Positions 1 to 7,423 are shown, counted from the stretch's first letter. The stretch is 23,065 nt of DNA from Chara braunii (GCA_003427395.1 BFEA01000862.1:250107-273171); one strand, 5' to 3'. Numbers and translations are program-made. The notes: a model not told the origin generated them from the sequence alone.

Positions 1-520
1 GTGCAGAGGAGTCGATGTCACATTGCAGGCCGGGAGATGCTCACCTCCCAGGCGCGGTGAAGGGTGGCTGTTATGCTGGTGGCTCGTAAATCCGCAGCAG
101 CAATTTGCAGGGAACGAGGGGGGCCGGCATGGTGAGAGACGCAGCAAAATAGAGGAATAAAAAAAGGATAGAACGGTAGAGAGGAGGGGTGTGAAACGGG
201 GACACTCCGAGGAGGGGGAAGCAGATATCCAAGCGGGCACAGAGCGGAAAGGAGAATTAGAGCGAGGAGGAGGAGGAGGAGGAGGAGGAGGAGGAGGGTT
301 CATTTGTCGATTTTTGGAGATGTTGTTTATTTTAGAGAAGGAAAGAACAGAAAAGGGGGAGCAACTTCTCGTAAATAAGCCGGGACATCCACTTATGGAT
401 GCAGCACACTCTTGATGGAGTTCCAGGGTGTGGTCGGGATCAGGGAGAGTAATTTATATTATTATATATGCCTGCTTTAGAGCTCAAACAAGCAGGGAAT
501 CCGTCAGTTTTCCTTTTCTC
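1..520. other. Intergenic, no gene recognised
   Basis: No reading frame here resembles a known protein. The longest frame is mostly glycine encoded by a GGA microsatellite. The rest is purine-rich unique-looking sequence. Confidence 0.5.
264..298 (+). repeat. (GGA)n microsatellite
   Basis: About eleven uninterrupted GAG/GGA triplets. The G-rich strand is the plus strand, and GGA repeats of this kind can form G-quadruplex-type structures in vitro (general knowledge). It creates an artefactual poly-glycine reading frame. Confidence 0.9.
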
Positions 521-618
521 GTGGATTGTTTAGTGGACATAAGTAGTTTCTGGTGGATTGTTTAGTGAACATAGTAGATTAATCTGGTGGATTGTTTAGT
601 GAACATAGTAGATTAATC
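521..618 (+). repeat. 34-bp tandem repeat, two exact copies plus one diverged
   Basis: Units at 551-584 and 585-618 are identical and begin TGGTGGATTGTTTAGTGAAC. A diverged, shorter copy precedes them at 521-550. The two exact copies imply a recent duplication. No coding potential is evident. Confidence 0.85.
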
Positions 619-1017
619 CGTTTGGAGCTCAATTCTACGCCTCAGCGTGTAGAGAAGAACGACGTGTTAGTTGTATCAACTTGTATGTATCTATTTGTCG
701 TTTTTTTTTTTTTAGTAGAAGTAAAAAGAGGCATATTATTGACAGGTTAGGCTTCGAGTACAAAAACGGATCATCATAGTGAGACTGATCTTCGCTCTCG
801 ATGGAGAAGGATGATGGTTGAATCGGTCGAGTTAGGGTCCTGAAGCCTGAATTCAGGGCAGCTCCCAAACGAGGAAGATCTCGGTAATTTGTCGTTCTTT
901 CTTTTTTTCTTTTTTTTTAAAGTAGGGTCAGAAAATGTGCTTTTTTTAGGGTTGGCAAAAGAGATTTCTGAACGCGCTGTAAGGTTGGAGAATCTGTCGT
1001 ACGCGGCTGAAATTGGG
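619..1017. other. Intergenic with T-runs
   Basis: Nothing gene-like. It contains T-runs at about 701-713 and 902-918. A 77-codon minus-strand frame here shows no recognisable motif. Confidence 0.4.
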
Positions 1018-1107
1018 ACGTGTGCTGTTATTGGTTAATCTATGGAATTTCCGACGATGTGTACGTGTGCTGTTATTAGTTAGTCTATGGAATTTCCCAC
1101 GATGTGT
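1018..1107 (+). repeat. 45-bp tandem duplication
   Basis: Two copies (1018-1062 and 1063-1107) both start ACGTGTGCTGTTATT and end in a GATGTGT motif, with a few substitutions. The second copy runs directly into the 190-bp duplication that follows. Confidence 0.8.
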
Positions 1108-1414
1108 TATACATGCTGTGCTTCGCGCTTCTACTCTGCTTCGGCTTCTGCTTCTTAGGGAGCGTGTTGGAGCGTGTTCATGCTAGTCCGAATGCATTGA
1201 AGAGAAAAGCACACACTTGTGCGAGTGAAGAAGAGCAGGGGAGAGATAAAAGAGGAGGAAGGGGAAATCAGAGAAGGGGAGAGGAGAAACGATGTGTTGT
1301 ACATGCTGCTTCTCTCTTCTACTCTGCTTCGGCTTCTGCTTCCTATGAAGCGTGTTCATGTTGTTCGGAATACATCGAAGAGAAAAGCACGCACTTGTGC
1401 GATTGATGAAGAGC

Positions 1415-1417
<3 letters not shown>
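1099..1417 (+). repeat. 190-bp-period tandem duplication
   Basis: Copy A starts at 1099 and copy B at 1289. They share the CGATGTGTT..TACATGCTG start, a TTCTACTCTGCTTCGGCTTC block, and a GAAGAGAAAAGCAC..ACTTGTGCGA block ending in GAAGAGCAGG. Copy A has a short, imperfect purine stretch where copy B has the long (GA)n array, so the array expanded after the duplication and in one copy only. Frames crossing it in several phases look non-coding. Confidence 0.85.

Positions 1418-1481
<64 letters not shown>
1417..1481 (+). repeat. (GA)n microsatellite
   Basis: About 32 uninterrupted GA dinucleotides, followed by a short GGA run. It is a perfect mirror-type purine tract. It generates spurious Arg-Glu and Ser-Leu repeat frames. 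Confidence 0.95.
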
Positions 1482-1484
<3 letters not shown>

Positions 1485-1593
1485 GAGGATGTGGACTAAG
1501 AGAAGGGGAGAGGCGAGAAGGCGTGACGATCACAGGCACTGTGATGAAGGTTCAGCTGTTGTTGGGCAGAGGATTGCTGTCTTTTTTGTACAG

Positions 1594-1859
1594 GCTTCGT
1601 CGAAGTTTCTCGGAGACATCGTAGAAGAACAAGCAGGACATTGCTGTGTTCCACATCCAGTGAGGCGGGAAAGGAATCGAATCGTGGAACCTATAAAGAG
1701 TAGTGGAACCTATAAATAGATTGTAAGCTTCGTCGAAGTTTCTCGGAGACATCGTAGAAGAACAAGCAGGACATTGCTGTGTTCCACATCAAGTGAGGCG
1801 GGAAAGGAATCGAATCGTGGAACCTATAAAGAGTAGTGGAACCTATAAATAGATTGTAA
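1594..1859 (+). repeat. 133-bp tandem duplication, nearly identical
   Basis: Copies at 1594-1726 and 1727-1859 start GCTTCGTCGAAGTTTCTCGG and differ at one visible position (CCAGTG versus CAAGTG). Each copy contains two TATAAA motifs, a CCTATAAAGAG and a CCTATAAATAGATTG, which link it to the TATA-bearing array downstream. Confidence 0.92.
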
Positions 1860-2330
1860 ACGGTGGTGGGCGGGCAGTGCTGGGTGGAACAAATGAATAC
1901 AGACGCTGAAAGGTGGCGGAACTTATAAATAGATCCTATACGGTGGTGGTAGCTATAAATAGATCCTGGACGGTGGTGGTGCCTATAAATTGGATCTGAA
2001 CGGTTGTGGAGACTATAAATAAATTCTGAACGGTGATGGATTGAAACTATAAATAGATTTTGAACGGTCTAGTTTGAGACCATACATAGATTTTGAGCGG
2101 TGGTGGGAACCATAAATTGATTCTGAACTTTGGTAAATCAAGGTTATAAATAGATTCTGAGCGGCGGCGGAAAGTAACGAATTGGTTGTTATTGTCTTCC
2201 GGGGCATCCGTTAATAATTGTTGACGATACAGAGAAGATTGAGTAGCATGGCCCCTGCGCGCTACCATATATATATTTTTTGGATAAATACTAGATTTTC
2301 TCACGGTGGTGGAAACTATAAATAGCGGGC
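1860..2330 (+). repeat. TATA-box minisatellite (30-34 bp unit)
   Basis: A degenerate array with a unit close to CGGTGGTGG, a few bases, CTATAAATAGAT, then TCTGAA. TATAAA cores start at 1924, 1954, 1984, 2014, 2048 and 2145. Decayed cores lie at 2081 and 2111, and an outlier at 2317. The spacing is 30-34 bp, close to three helical turns. The motif matches the eukaryotic TATA-box consensus, but tandem repetition rather than selection on promoters is the simplest explanation. The array continues the TATAAA motifs of the preceding 133-bp duplication. Overlapping minus-strand frames merely translate the repeat. Confidence 0.85.
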
Positions 2331-2404
2331 TCCGTCCTGTGAAGAAGGTCGGGGATGAGGAATGGATTCGGAACCTAGTTCCTTAACCTGGACACATTGT
2401 CAAG

Positions 2405-2530
2405 CGGTACGTATGTATGTGTGTCGACATCCATTTGTGATTTTATGTATGTATGTATGTATGTATGTATGTATGTATGTATGTGTGTCTACATATATTT
2501 TTGATTAATGTATGTGTGTATGTATGTGGT
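2405..2530 (+). repeat. (ATGT)n microsatellite
   Basis: A long perfect ATGT run at about 2445-2485 is flanked by shorter runs near 2410 and 2510. The tetranucleotide is interrupted twice by unrelated sequence. Confidence 0.92.
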
Positions 2531-2653
2531 TGGGAGATCGAGCCCGCCGGCCGGAGCAATTTCATTCGTCTTTTGTTCCTAGTAATGTAGGTAAGAGGGA
2601 TATAGTAGGTTAAGAGGGATATGGATCCCTCCTACCTATATACCCCTCGTACG

Positions 2654-2719
2654 CCAAGATATCCTCTGCAGTCTCCGCTAGGGAAGAGGGGACTGCAGAC
2701 TCTGCAGAGAATATCTTGG
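2654..2719. repeat. Inverted repeat, 18-bp arms
   Basis: Arms 2654-2671 (starting CCAAGATAT) and 2702-2719 (ending ATATCTTGG) are reverse complements with one mismatch, separated by 30 nt. Upstream, 2610-2640 also has some self-complementarity. It could be a short foldback element; no function is visible. Confidence 0.65.
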
Positions 2720-2899
2720 GGTTCTGAAGATCGCGCGGATGAGCATTGGTGCGCAAGAGGAGATTCTTAAGTTGATTGATGCCAATTAACTGTGAGACGG
2801 AATAAGAAAATTGAATGAAAAACTGAACATAAAAGAAATGAGCGGAATGAATAAGGAAAAAAAAAAAAAGGAATGAACTCTGTAGCACGTGGTACATAT

Positions 2900-2973
2900 A
2901 AATGCTCGCCTTTCAGCATCAGCCAGCTTAGCATCAGCCAGCTTAGCTGGTGCTGAAAGGCGCCGAGCATTTA
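2900..2973. repeat. Short foldback element with internal 15-bp direct repeat
   Basis: The left arm starts AAATGCTCGCCTTTCAGC. The right arm ends GCTGAAAGGCGCCGAGCATT. They are reverse complements apart from small indels. The left side contains GCATCAGCCAGCTTA twice in tandem. It resembles a MITE or a hairpin RNA template; there are no supporting copies elsewhere in the window. Confidence 0.7.
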
Positions 2974-3172
2974 CAAGTCCGGGTTGAATCGTGAGGTTCC
3001 CGGCCTCGGCTTACAAATTTTTGCAATGAAAGTGGTCGTTTAAAGAAGAAAAAGGAGAATATATTTAAAAAAGAAAAAACTGTTTTGGATAATGCGGATC
3101 AGTCTTTGCGGCTCTTTTCATAATCCGTAGTTCGACTCTAAGAAGTAAATTTCACACCGTATAGCGAACGTC

Positions 3173-3210
<38 letters not shown>

Positions 3211-3445
3211 TCATTTGTTTTCCGAGGCTCGGCAATAAAGTCCGAGGCTTTTTTTTTATTTTTTTACCTGTAGTCTGGGCCTCGGACTTGATAGCTGGGC
3301 GGGGCACAGGTGGTTTTTTTTGGGTTTGCTCCTTTCATCGCACTTTATCAGTTTAATTCTTGCCAATCTTTTTTTTTTTTTTTTTTTACTAGAAGAGTCC
3401 CTGAGGCCGAGAATACCTTAACAATCAACCAGGAGACAAAGTACT
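2974..3445. other. Homopolymer-rich spacer with CCGAGGC inverted repeats
   Basis: T-runs occur at 3174-3204 (31 T) and 3369-3387. AAGTCCGAGGC at 3238-3248 pairs perfectly with GCCTCGGACTT at 3279-3289. CCGAGGC or its complement recurs near 2999, 3221 and 3402. I see no gene. Confidence 0.5.
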
Positions 3446-3511
3446 GGGACCATTAACCAGGTTAGGTGCAGGAGTTCCGGGACCATTACCCAGCTCAGGT
3501 GCAGGCCCTGG
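3446..3511 (+). repeat. 33-bp tandem duplication
   Basis: Units starting at 3446 and 3479 share GGGACCATTA-CCAG-T-AGGTGCAGG. The 33-bp period keeps reading phase, so a short minus-strand frame shows a Pro/Gly-rich repeat. That frame begins in a poly-lysine run from an A tract and is probably not a gene. Confidence 0.75.
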
Positions 3512-3835
3512 GTAAATAGTCTTGGGACAGGAATGGCCCAAAACCGGACCACTGCCCTGACAATCCACAGATCTGGTAAAACCGTAAAAGTAAAACCCAG
3601 TCCAACACGGCAATAAAAGCCACACTAACTGAAAAAGGCTTGTTTTTTTTTTGTTTTTTTTTTTTGCCAATTATTTGAAATGTAGTCCCTGATGATGACA
3701 GATGCGAGAGGGGGAAAAAAAAATTAAAAAAATCCGAAAAGAAATGTTGTCCAGCTGCCGTCCGAGTCAGCTTTCTTGGAGATTGTTTGTTTGCTTTTTG
3801 TGTTTAACTCCTTTTTCTTTTCTTTCTTAAAAGGG

Positions 3836-3869
3836 GGACAGCCTTGATGTATCATCGTCAACCAACACC

Positions 3870-3900
<31 letters not shown>

Positions 3901-3935
3901 AAAGGTCTACAGCCTTGAGCTATCGTCGTGGAACT
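3836..3935. repeat. Direct repeat flanking a C23/A13 tract
   Basis: ACAGCCTTGA-GTATC-TCGT-AAC occurs at about 3839-3862 and, diverged, at 3909-3933. Between the two is a run of 23 C (3868-3890) followed by 13 A (3891-3903). The right copy is the 3' end of the minus-strand SINE, so its tail segment has been duplicated across the homopolymer. Confidence 0.65.
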
Positions 3936-4060
3936 GACCGGTCCCAGGTATTCAGGACTCAGGAGTTTTGTACATATGTGGTTCGAGCTAGATTTGAACA
4001 TAGGTGTGCATTTCAGTTTTCAACAGATTATGGGTACTATACCCACTGAGCTAAGCCCGT
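3904..4060 (-). mobile_element. tRNA-derived SINE
   Basis: Read on the minus strand, the element opens with a tRNA-like head. TAGCTCAGTGGG at 4053-4042 is a perfect match to the Pol III A box. GTTCAAATC at 3999-3991 matches the B box (GWTCRANNC). CCCATAATCTG between them resembles the anticodon arm of a methionine tRNA. About 90 bp of unrelated body follow, then a run of 13 T on the minus strand (plus 3903-3891), which is the expected kind of Pol III terminator. It is not a functional tRNA because the acceptor stem does not pair well. No clear target-site duplication was found. Confidence 0.7.
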
Positions 4061-4325
4061 TGGTAAACTTTCTTGGTTTTGGTTTATTACCAGTATGATC
4101 CTGGCCTCTCCAGAACAAGGAAAAAAAAAAAGAGAAAAAGAAGGAGATTGTGGTCTCTCTTTCCCGAACAAATTTAAAAAAAAGCAAAAAAGAGATCGTG
4201 GTCTCTGCCACTCATAAGTCTGTATATAAGTAAAGTAAAATAAAGTCAAGTAAAATAAAAAAGTATTAACTACTATTAAGTTCGGTGTGCAGGATAACAT
4301 CTAAGATTGTACAGGGTGCTCTACA

Positions 4326-4463
4326 TATTCGGCTGAAGTGGTACGGTAAGTTCGGTAACCGTCTTCACTTGAATAAAACGCCCGGTCATTAGAGCTGTAT
4401 TTGGTGTATCTTTCCGTCTAGACACAGTGATAATGACCGGGCGCTCTATTCGGCTGAAGTGGT
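4326..4463. mobile_element. Foldback MITE, CGGTCATTA family, copy 1
   Basis: The left arm (4358-4404) contains CTTCACTTGAATAAAACG then CCCGGTCATTA. The right arm (4414-4463) contains TAATGACCGGGCG then TATTCGGCTGAAG. The arms are about 80% complementary around a ~10 nt loop. A 17-bp direct copy of TATTCGGCTGAAGTGGT lies at 4326-4342 and again in the right arm. The element is related to copies 2 and 3 near 8.1 and 8.5 kb. Confidence 0.75.
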
Positions 4464-4793
4464 GGTCCGGGAAAAGAGCTCGTAGCAGTCACTTGGATTT
4501 TTAGGAACTGAAATTTATATTATATGTATTGACTATGGAGAACGTAATGAGGTGGTGGGTTTGCACAGCTTGAGAATCCGTCGATTTTTCACGCTGATGT
4601 GAAAACGTTTTTACGTGTTCATCACTGGGGTTGGTGAGCCTAGTTCCATGAAAGATTCTGAAGCAAGCCATGGGGGCGTAATTAATGTGTTTCCACATAT
4701 TACATGGACATTTGTCAAACGTAAAATCTGCGGGAAACCGGGGCGCTGTTTCATGATTGGTCAATCTCTTCTGTCGGTCGCACGGTCCAATAA
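4464..4793. other. No gene supported
   Basis: Reading frames of 60-100 codons exist on both strands, but they overlap each other and none has a recognisable motif. The interval could hold 5' sequence of the RING-like frame that follows, separated by an intron or by frameshifts. Confidence 0.35.
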
Positions 4794-5102
4794 AGATATT
4801 ATCTGTCTATTTTTTGTACTACGGTTCACCGGTATGTTCCCAATCCCTATCATCCAGATGTACGTTGTCCTTTCTGTTCCCAAGGACGCTATCAGAACTT
4901 TGTGATGCCGCACTGTGACGAACGTCCTGCTGTTTTCTTGACATGTGGGCAACATGTCCTATGTCGGGATAGTTTCGATGGGATGGTTCGTGCTAGCCGT
5001 TCGGCTGAATGCTGTACTAGCGCAACTCTCCTTGGGTATTCCTGTGAACTTCCCCGTCATCCTCACCGTAGTTGTTCTATCTGCCGAGGGGGTGACAGAT
5101 GA
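4794..5102 (+). CDS. RING-like cysteine-rich reading frame (exon or gene remnant)
   Basis: An open frame of 102 codons runs from just after TAA at 4791 to TGA at 5100. It contains CPFC, then CDERPAVFLTCGQHVLC about 16 residues on, then CSIC near the end. The order resembles a RING-type E3 ubiquitin ligase finger (C-x2-C, C-x-H, H-x2-C, C-x2-C). The match is imperfect: the C-x-H pair is C-x2-H here, and the expected sixth ligand after HVLC is serine (CRDSF). The initiator is unclear. An internal ATG (Met-Pro-His) falls inside the motif, so the frame is more likely an exon or a decayed fragment than a complete gene. Just downstream is an A-rich tract. RING identity is an inference from cysteine spacing. 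Confidence 0.4.
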   Translation, partial: RYYLSIFCTTVHRYVPNPYHPDVRCPFCSQGRYQNFVMPHCDERPAVFLTCGQHVLCRDSFDGMVRASRSAECCTSATLLGYSCELPRHPHRSCSICRGGDR

Positions 5103-5222
5103 AGTGTAGAAGAAACAGATAAAAAAAGAAACCGAGTAAAAAGATAAAAAATAAATAAATAACAAAAGAAACCAAGAAAAAACACAAAAAAAGAAACCTG
5201 AGAAAAAAGAAAAAAGAAAAAT
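5103..5222 (+). repeat. A-rich polypurine tract
   Basis: About 120 bp consisting almost only of A and G, with a recurring AAAAGAAACC core spaced irregularly. It follows the RING-like frame directly. It could be a decayed poly(A)-type tail or a simple-sequence expansion. Confidence 0.7.
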
Positions 5223-5302
5223 ATGCTCTGTGGGATGGTAATTGGATTATCTGTGGATGTGTCACTTGCTTCGTCTGTTTAATAGGCTTTCTTCTTCTGT
5301 GA

Positions 5303-5549
5303 GGTTTGGTTTCCTCCTTTTCTTTAACTCTTTTTTGCCTTTTGTCTGCGTGCGTGCAAGTGGGGGTTCCTTGTGACACACGGGGATGGGGGCAGCCAGC
5401 GCTCAACCTGTCATCCACGTGGCTGGGCTTGTACGTAAGAGGTGACGAACAGGTGGGGCTTTCCTTCCTTCTTTTTCTTTTTCTTGTTCGGTCTTTTTCG
5501 AAGTTTTTCCGCCTTTGCGCTCTGATTTCCATTGTGACAATATATATAC
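5303..5549 (+). repeat. Interspersed repeat A, copy 1
   Basis: Homologous to 6696-6930 in the same orientation and to 6341-6449 in reverse. Shared blocks include GTGCAAGTGGG, GACACACGGGG, ATCCACGTGG, CTTGTACG and GAACAGG, followed by a C/T-rich stretch and a TGTGACAA end. The overlapping plus-strand reading frame simply traverses this repeat. Confidence 0.75.
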
Positions 5550-5666
5550 ATGAATGTCCGATGAAACAGTCTGTCACACAGCCCCTGAGCCCCTCGTTTG
5601 TTGTCCTCTTCTTCTCCTTCGGCCCCTACGGTTTAGCGGGCAGTCCTGTTGAACGATGTATGTATA
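5535..5666 (+). repeat. Interspersed repeat B, copy 1
   Basis: Shares CCGATGAAACAGTCTGTCAC, CCCCTCGTTTGTTGTCCTCT and GCGGGCAGTCCTGTTGAACG with copies at 7077-7190 (reverse) and 11838-11960 (same strand). AT dinucleotide-rich ends flank the ~110 bp core. The core has no coding potential. Confidence 0.8.
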
Positions 5667-5679
5667 CCAAAACAATAAA

Positions 5680-5770
5680 AAAGCCCGGAGGACTAGTCCC
5701 ACATAAAGCACCGCTACCTGCTGACTGAATAGACCGAATAACGGGACAAAACCAACCGGGATGCAGACAA
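5680..5770 (-). repeat. Interspersed repeat C, reverse copy
   Basis: The reverse complement resembles the 137-bp unit at 6449-6690. Shared blocks are GAACCCGGAGGAC/AGCCCGGAGGAC, TCCCACAT.AAGCACCG and CGGGACAA-ACCAACC-GGATG. It ends just before the A23 run. Confidence 0.6.
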
Positions 5771-5802
5771 GATTACCAGAACAAATCTACCATATCCGTA
5801 GT

Positions 5803-5825
5803 AAAAAAAAAAAAAAAAAAAAAAA
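5803..5825 (+). repeat. A23 homopolymer
   Basis: An uninterrupted run of 23 A. It could be a retroposed tail, but no element body is clear upstream. Confidence 0.9.
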
Positions 5826-6164
5826 CGGAACCATACAGTAGGCCTGCAAAACGAAACACCCCAGAAACGGGGAAAATGAGCAACACAAAAAAAATAAAAA
5901 AATTGGGGTATGATAGGACGATGAGTCAGGCTATTTTCGACGCAAATGAATTCTTACGTGCATTGTCAAGAAAATCGAGAATACTTTCTAGTACCATAAC
6001 CAAAGAAGAGCCTGCTAGTACAGGCCCGACGCTCGCCGCATCATCTACAAAAGCAGAGAGCTAGCAACGTACGTCGGAGTACGTATTGTCACAAGAATAT
6101 CAGAGCGCAAATGCGAAAGAAAAAAAAGAAAGGAAACCAAGAAAAAATGAATTCAGTTGGGGTA
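5826..6164. other. No gene supported
   Basis: Two short plus-strand frames (5876-6064 and 6086-6322) lie here. The first encodes 62 residues with a charged N terminus. The second runs through the foldback element that follows. Neither has a recognisable domain. Confidence 0.35.
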
Positions 6165-6334
6165 ACTTCGGCGCAGTCACGAAAACAGTTTGTAATTGCA
6201 CTTCAGGAAATCCGGCGAATACAACACACCCCCACGCGACCCCACTGGACCCGAAACGTAGGTCATATACATTCAGCATTACCGGCCCTTTTGCCAAGTG
6301 CAATTACAAACTCAAACCCTGACTGCGCCGTAGT
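6165..6334. mobile_element. 170-bp MITE with 39-bp terminal inverted repeats
   Basis: The left end 6165-6203 starts ACTTCGGCGCAGTCA and ends AGTTTGTAATTGCACTT. The reverse complement of 6296-6334 matches at 32 of 39 positions, including a perfect 17-bp inner block. The internal region is ~92 bp. No convincing target-site duplication is seen. The right end abuts the next foldback element. Confidence 0.8.
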
Positions 6335-6340
6335 TTTCTC

Positions 6341-6870
6341 AATTCAGTTTCTTATCTTCTTCCTTATAACTCCCTCTGTTCAGAACCTCTTGCGTACAAG
6401 GCTGCCCACGTGGATGTAGGTTGAGCGGCGGCTCTGCCCCCACCCCCGTTTGGCATCCTGGTTGGTTGTTTCCCGTTGTTCGGCCTTTTGTGCGCGGGCC
6501 GGTGCTTGCATGTGGGAATAGTCATCGGGGATTGTTTTTATACCGGTCCTCCGGGTTCTTTTTGATTTTTTTGCAGACAAGATTGTTTGACATCCTGGTT
6601 GGTCTTGTCCCGTCGTTTGGCCTGTGGCCAGGGGCGGGGCTTGCATGCGGGACTCGTCATCTGGGATCTATTTTGTTGCCCCCTGTTCTGTATTATTTGG
6701 CTGTTCCCTTCCTCTTTTCTTTGCCTCTTTGCCTTTTGGCTGTGTGCAAGTGGGTCCATATGACACACGGGGGTGGGGCAGCCGCCGCTCCACCTACATC
6801 CACGTGGGCGGCCTTGTACGCAAAAGAGGTTCTGAACAGGAGGGAAGGAAGAAGATAAAAAGATGAATTA
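6341..6870. mobile_element. 530-bp foldback element with repeat A as arms
   Basis: The left arm 6341-6449 and right arm 6767-6870 are reverse complements at high identity, including GTTCAGAACCTCTT, CGTACAAGG, CCCACGTGGATGTAGGT and GAGCGGCGGCT. The centre holds two tandem copies of repeat C. The arms are the same sequence as repeat A at 5.3-5.5 kb, so A is probably the terminal part of a mobile foldback family. Reading frames on both strands across it are palindrome artefacts. Confidence 0.8.
6449..6690 (+). repeat. Repeat C, tandem, 137-bp period
   Basis: CATCCTGGTTGGT begins at 6454 and again at 6591. The units continue with CCCGT-GTT-GGCCT, GGGGCTTGCATG-GGGA and a GTCATC-GGGAT block, at roughly 75% identity. 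A third, reversed copy lies at 5680-5770. Confidence 0.8.
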
Positions 6871-6930
6871 AGTTTTTCTTGTTTCTGCTTTTCGTTTTGG
6901 CGCTTTGATATCATGTGACAATGGGCGTAG
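6696..6930 (+). repeat. Interspersed repeat A, copy 2
   Basis: Same orientation and order of blocks as 5303-5549, from TTTGGCTGTTCCC through GTGCAAGTGGG and GACACACGGGGG to a GCGCTTTGAT..TGTGACAA end. Its first half also serves as the right arm of the foldback element at 6341-6870. Confidence 0.75.
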
Positions 6931-6954
6931 CTAAAAAAAAAATAAAAAAAAAAT

Positions 6955-7076
6955 GGGCGTAGCTGCACTACTATTGAAATGCACAAAAGACAAAAATCAT
7001 TTCCGTGTATCTTTCCACATTCCAGTGGAAGATTCACTCTCGTCTTGCACATTTGGAGAGTAGTGCAGCGAAGCCC
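6955..7076. mobile_element. 122-bp foldback element, TCTTTCCA family, copy 1
   Basis: GGGCGTAGCTGCACTACT at 6955-6972 is complementary, with two mismatches, to 7059-7076. Pairing continues inward with AAATGCACA/TGCACATTT and ends in a TTCCAC..GTGGAA hairpin tip. A homologous element lies at 12936-13053 in the same orientation. Confidence 0.8.
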
Positions 7077-7190
7077 GATATATATTGTCGAACTGAGCTG
7101 CCCGGTGAAAACCGTGGGCAGAGAGGGAAGGGAAAAGAGGGGACAACAATCGAGGGGCTGTGACAATTTGAAACTGTTTCGTCGGTGTTT
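7077..7190 (-). repeat. Interspersed repeat B, copy 2 (reverse)
   Basis: The reverse complement carries GACGAAACAGTTT, GTCACAGCCCCTCGATTGTT, CTCTGCCCACGG and ACCGGGCAGCTCAGTTCGAC, followed by AATATATAT. It is fused directly to the foldback element on its left. Confidence 0.8.
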
Positions 7191-7230
7191 CACGGACTCA
7201 TCACGAGGGACTTTTCTGCACATCCCCATA

Positions 7231-7366
7231 AACTCGTCCAGATTCAGGCATTCTATCCGATCCTCTTTGCTAGTGGGACCGGCTGCGATTTCTGGTATTT
7301 CACCGCAATTGCGGCCGGTCGCACTAGCAAAGAGGATCGGATAGAATGCCTGAATCTGGACGAGTT
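7231..7366. repeat. Near-perfect hairpin, 53-bp arms
   Basis: Arms 7231-7283 and 7314-7366 are reverse complements with one mismatch (GTGGGAC versus GTGCGAC). The 30-nt loop ends with a CCGCAATTGCGG palindrome. A transcript would fold into a long, almost perfect duplex comparable to a plant hairpin small-RNA precursor or a very young foldback transposon. No terminal duplication of the flanks was found. Confidence 0.9.
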
Positions 7367-7423
7367 CATCGCTATGTGCAGGAAATCGAGATTGAACTGC
7401 TTTTCTGCATCTGTGCTTAAAAC

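Noticed and set aside
191-415. 74-codon plus-strand frame with a glycine run
   Set aside because: The glycine run is the GGA microsatellite, and the rest has no recognisable motif.
1104-1719. Overlapping frames with Arg/Glu and Ser/Leu repeats on both strands
   Set aside because: They are translations of the GA array and of the 190-bp duplication in several phases.
2013-2304. Minus-strand frames with repeated SIY/KIYL peptides
   Set aside because: The repetition comes from the TATA minisatellite. Stops and phase changes show there is no preserved protein.
2405-2530. CRISPR-like or telomere-like array
   Set aside because: The unit is a simple ATGT tetranucleotide without spacers. No TTTAGGG-type telomeric run occurs in the window.
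3425-3670. 81-codon minus-strand frame with a hydrophobic start and Pro/Gly repeats
   Set aside because: The start is poly-lysine from an A tract and the repeats come from the 33-bp duplication. The signal-peptide appearance is weak.
3991-4060. Functional methionine tRNA gene on the minus strand
   Set aside because: The boxes are good, but the acceptor and T stems do not pair. A SINE head explains it better.
5306-5728. 140-codon plus-strand frame
   Set aside because: It crosses repeats A, B and part of C, which are also present elsewhere without this frame.
6693-7229. 178-codon minus-strand frame
   Set aside because: It crosses repeat A, a foldback element and repeat B. No domain is recognisable.
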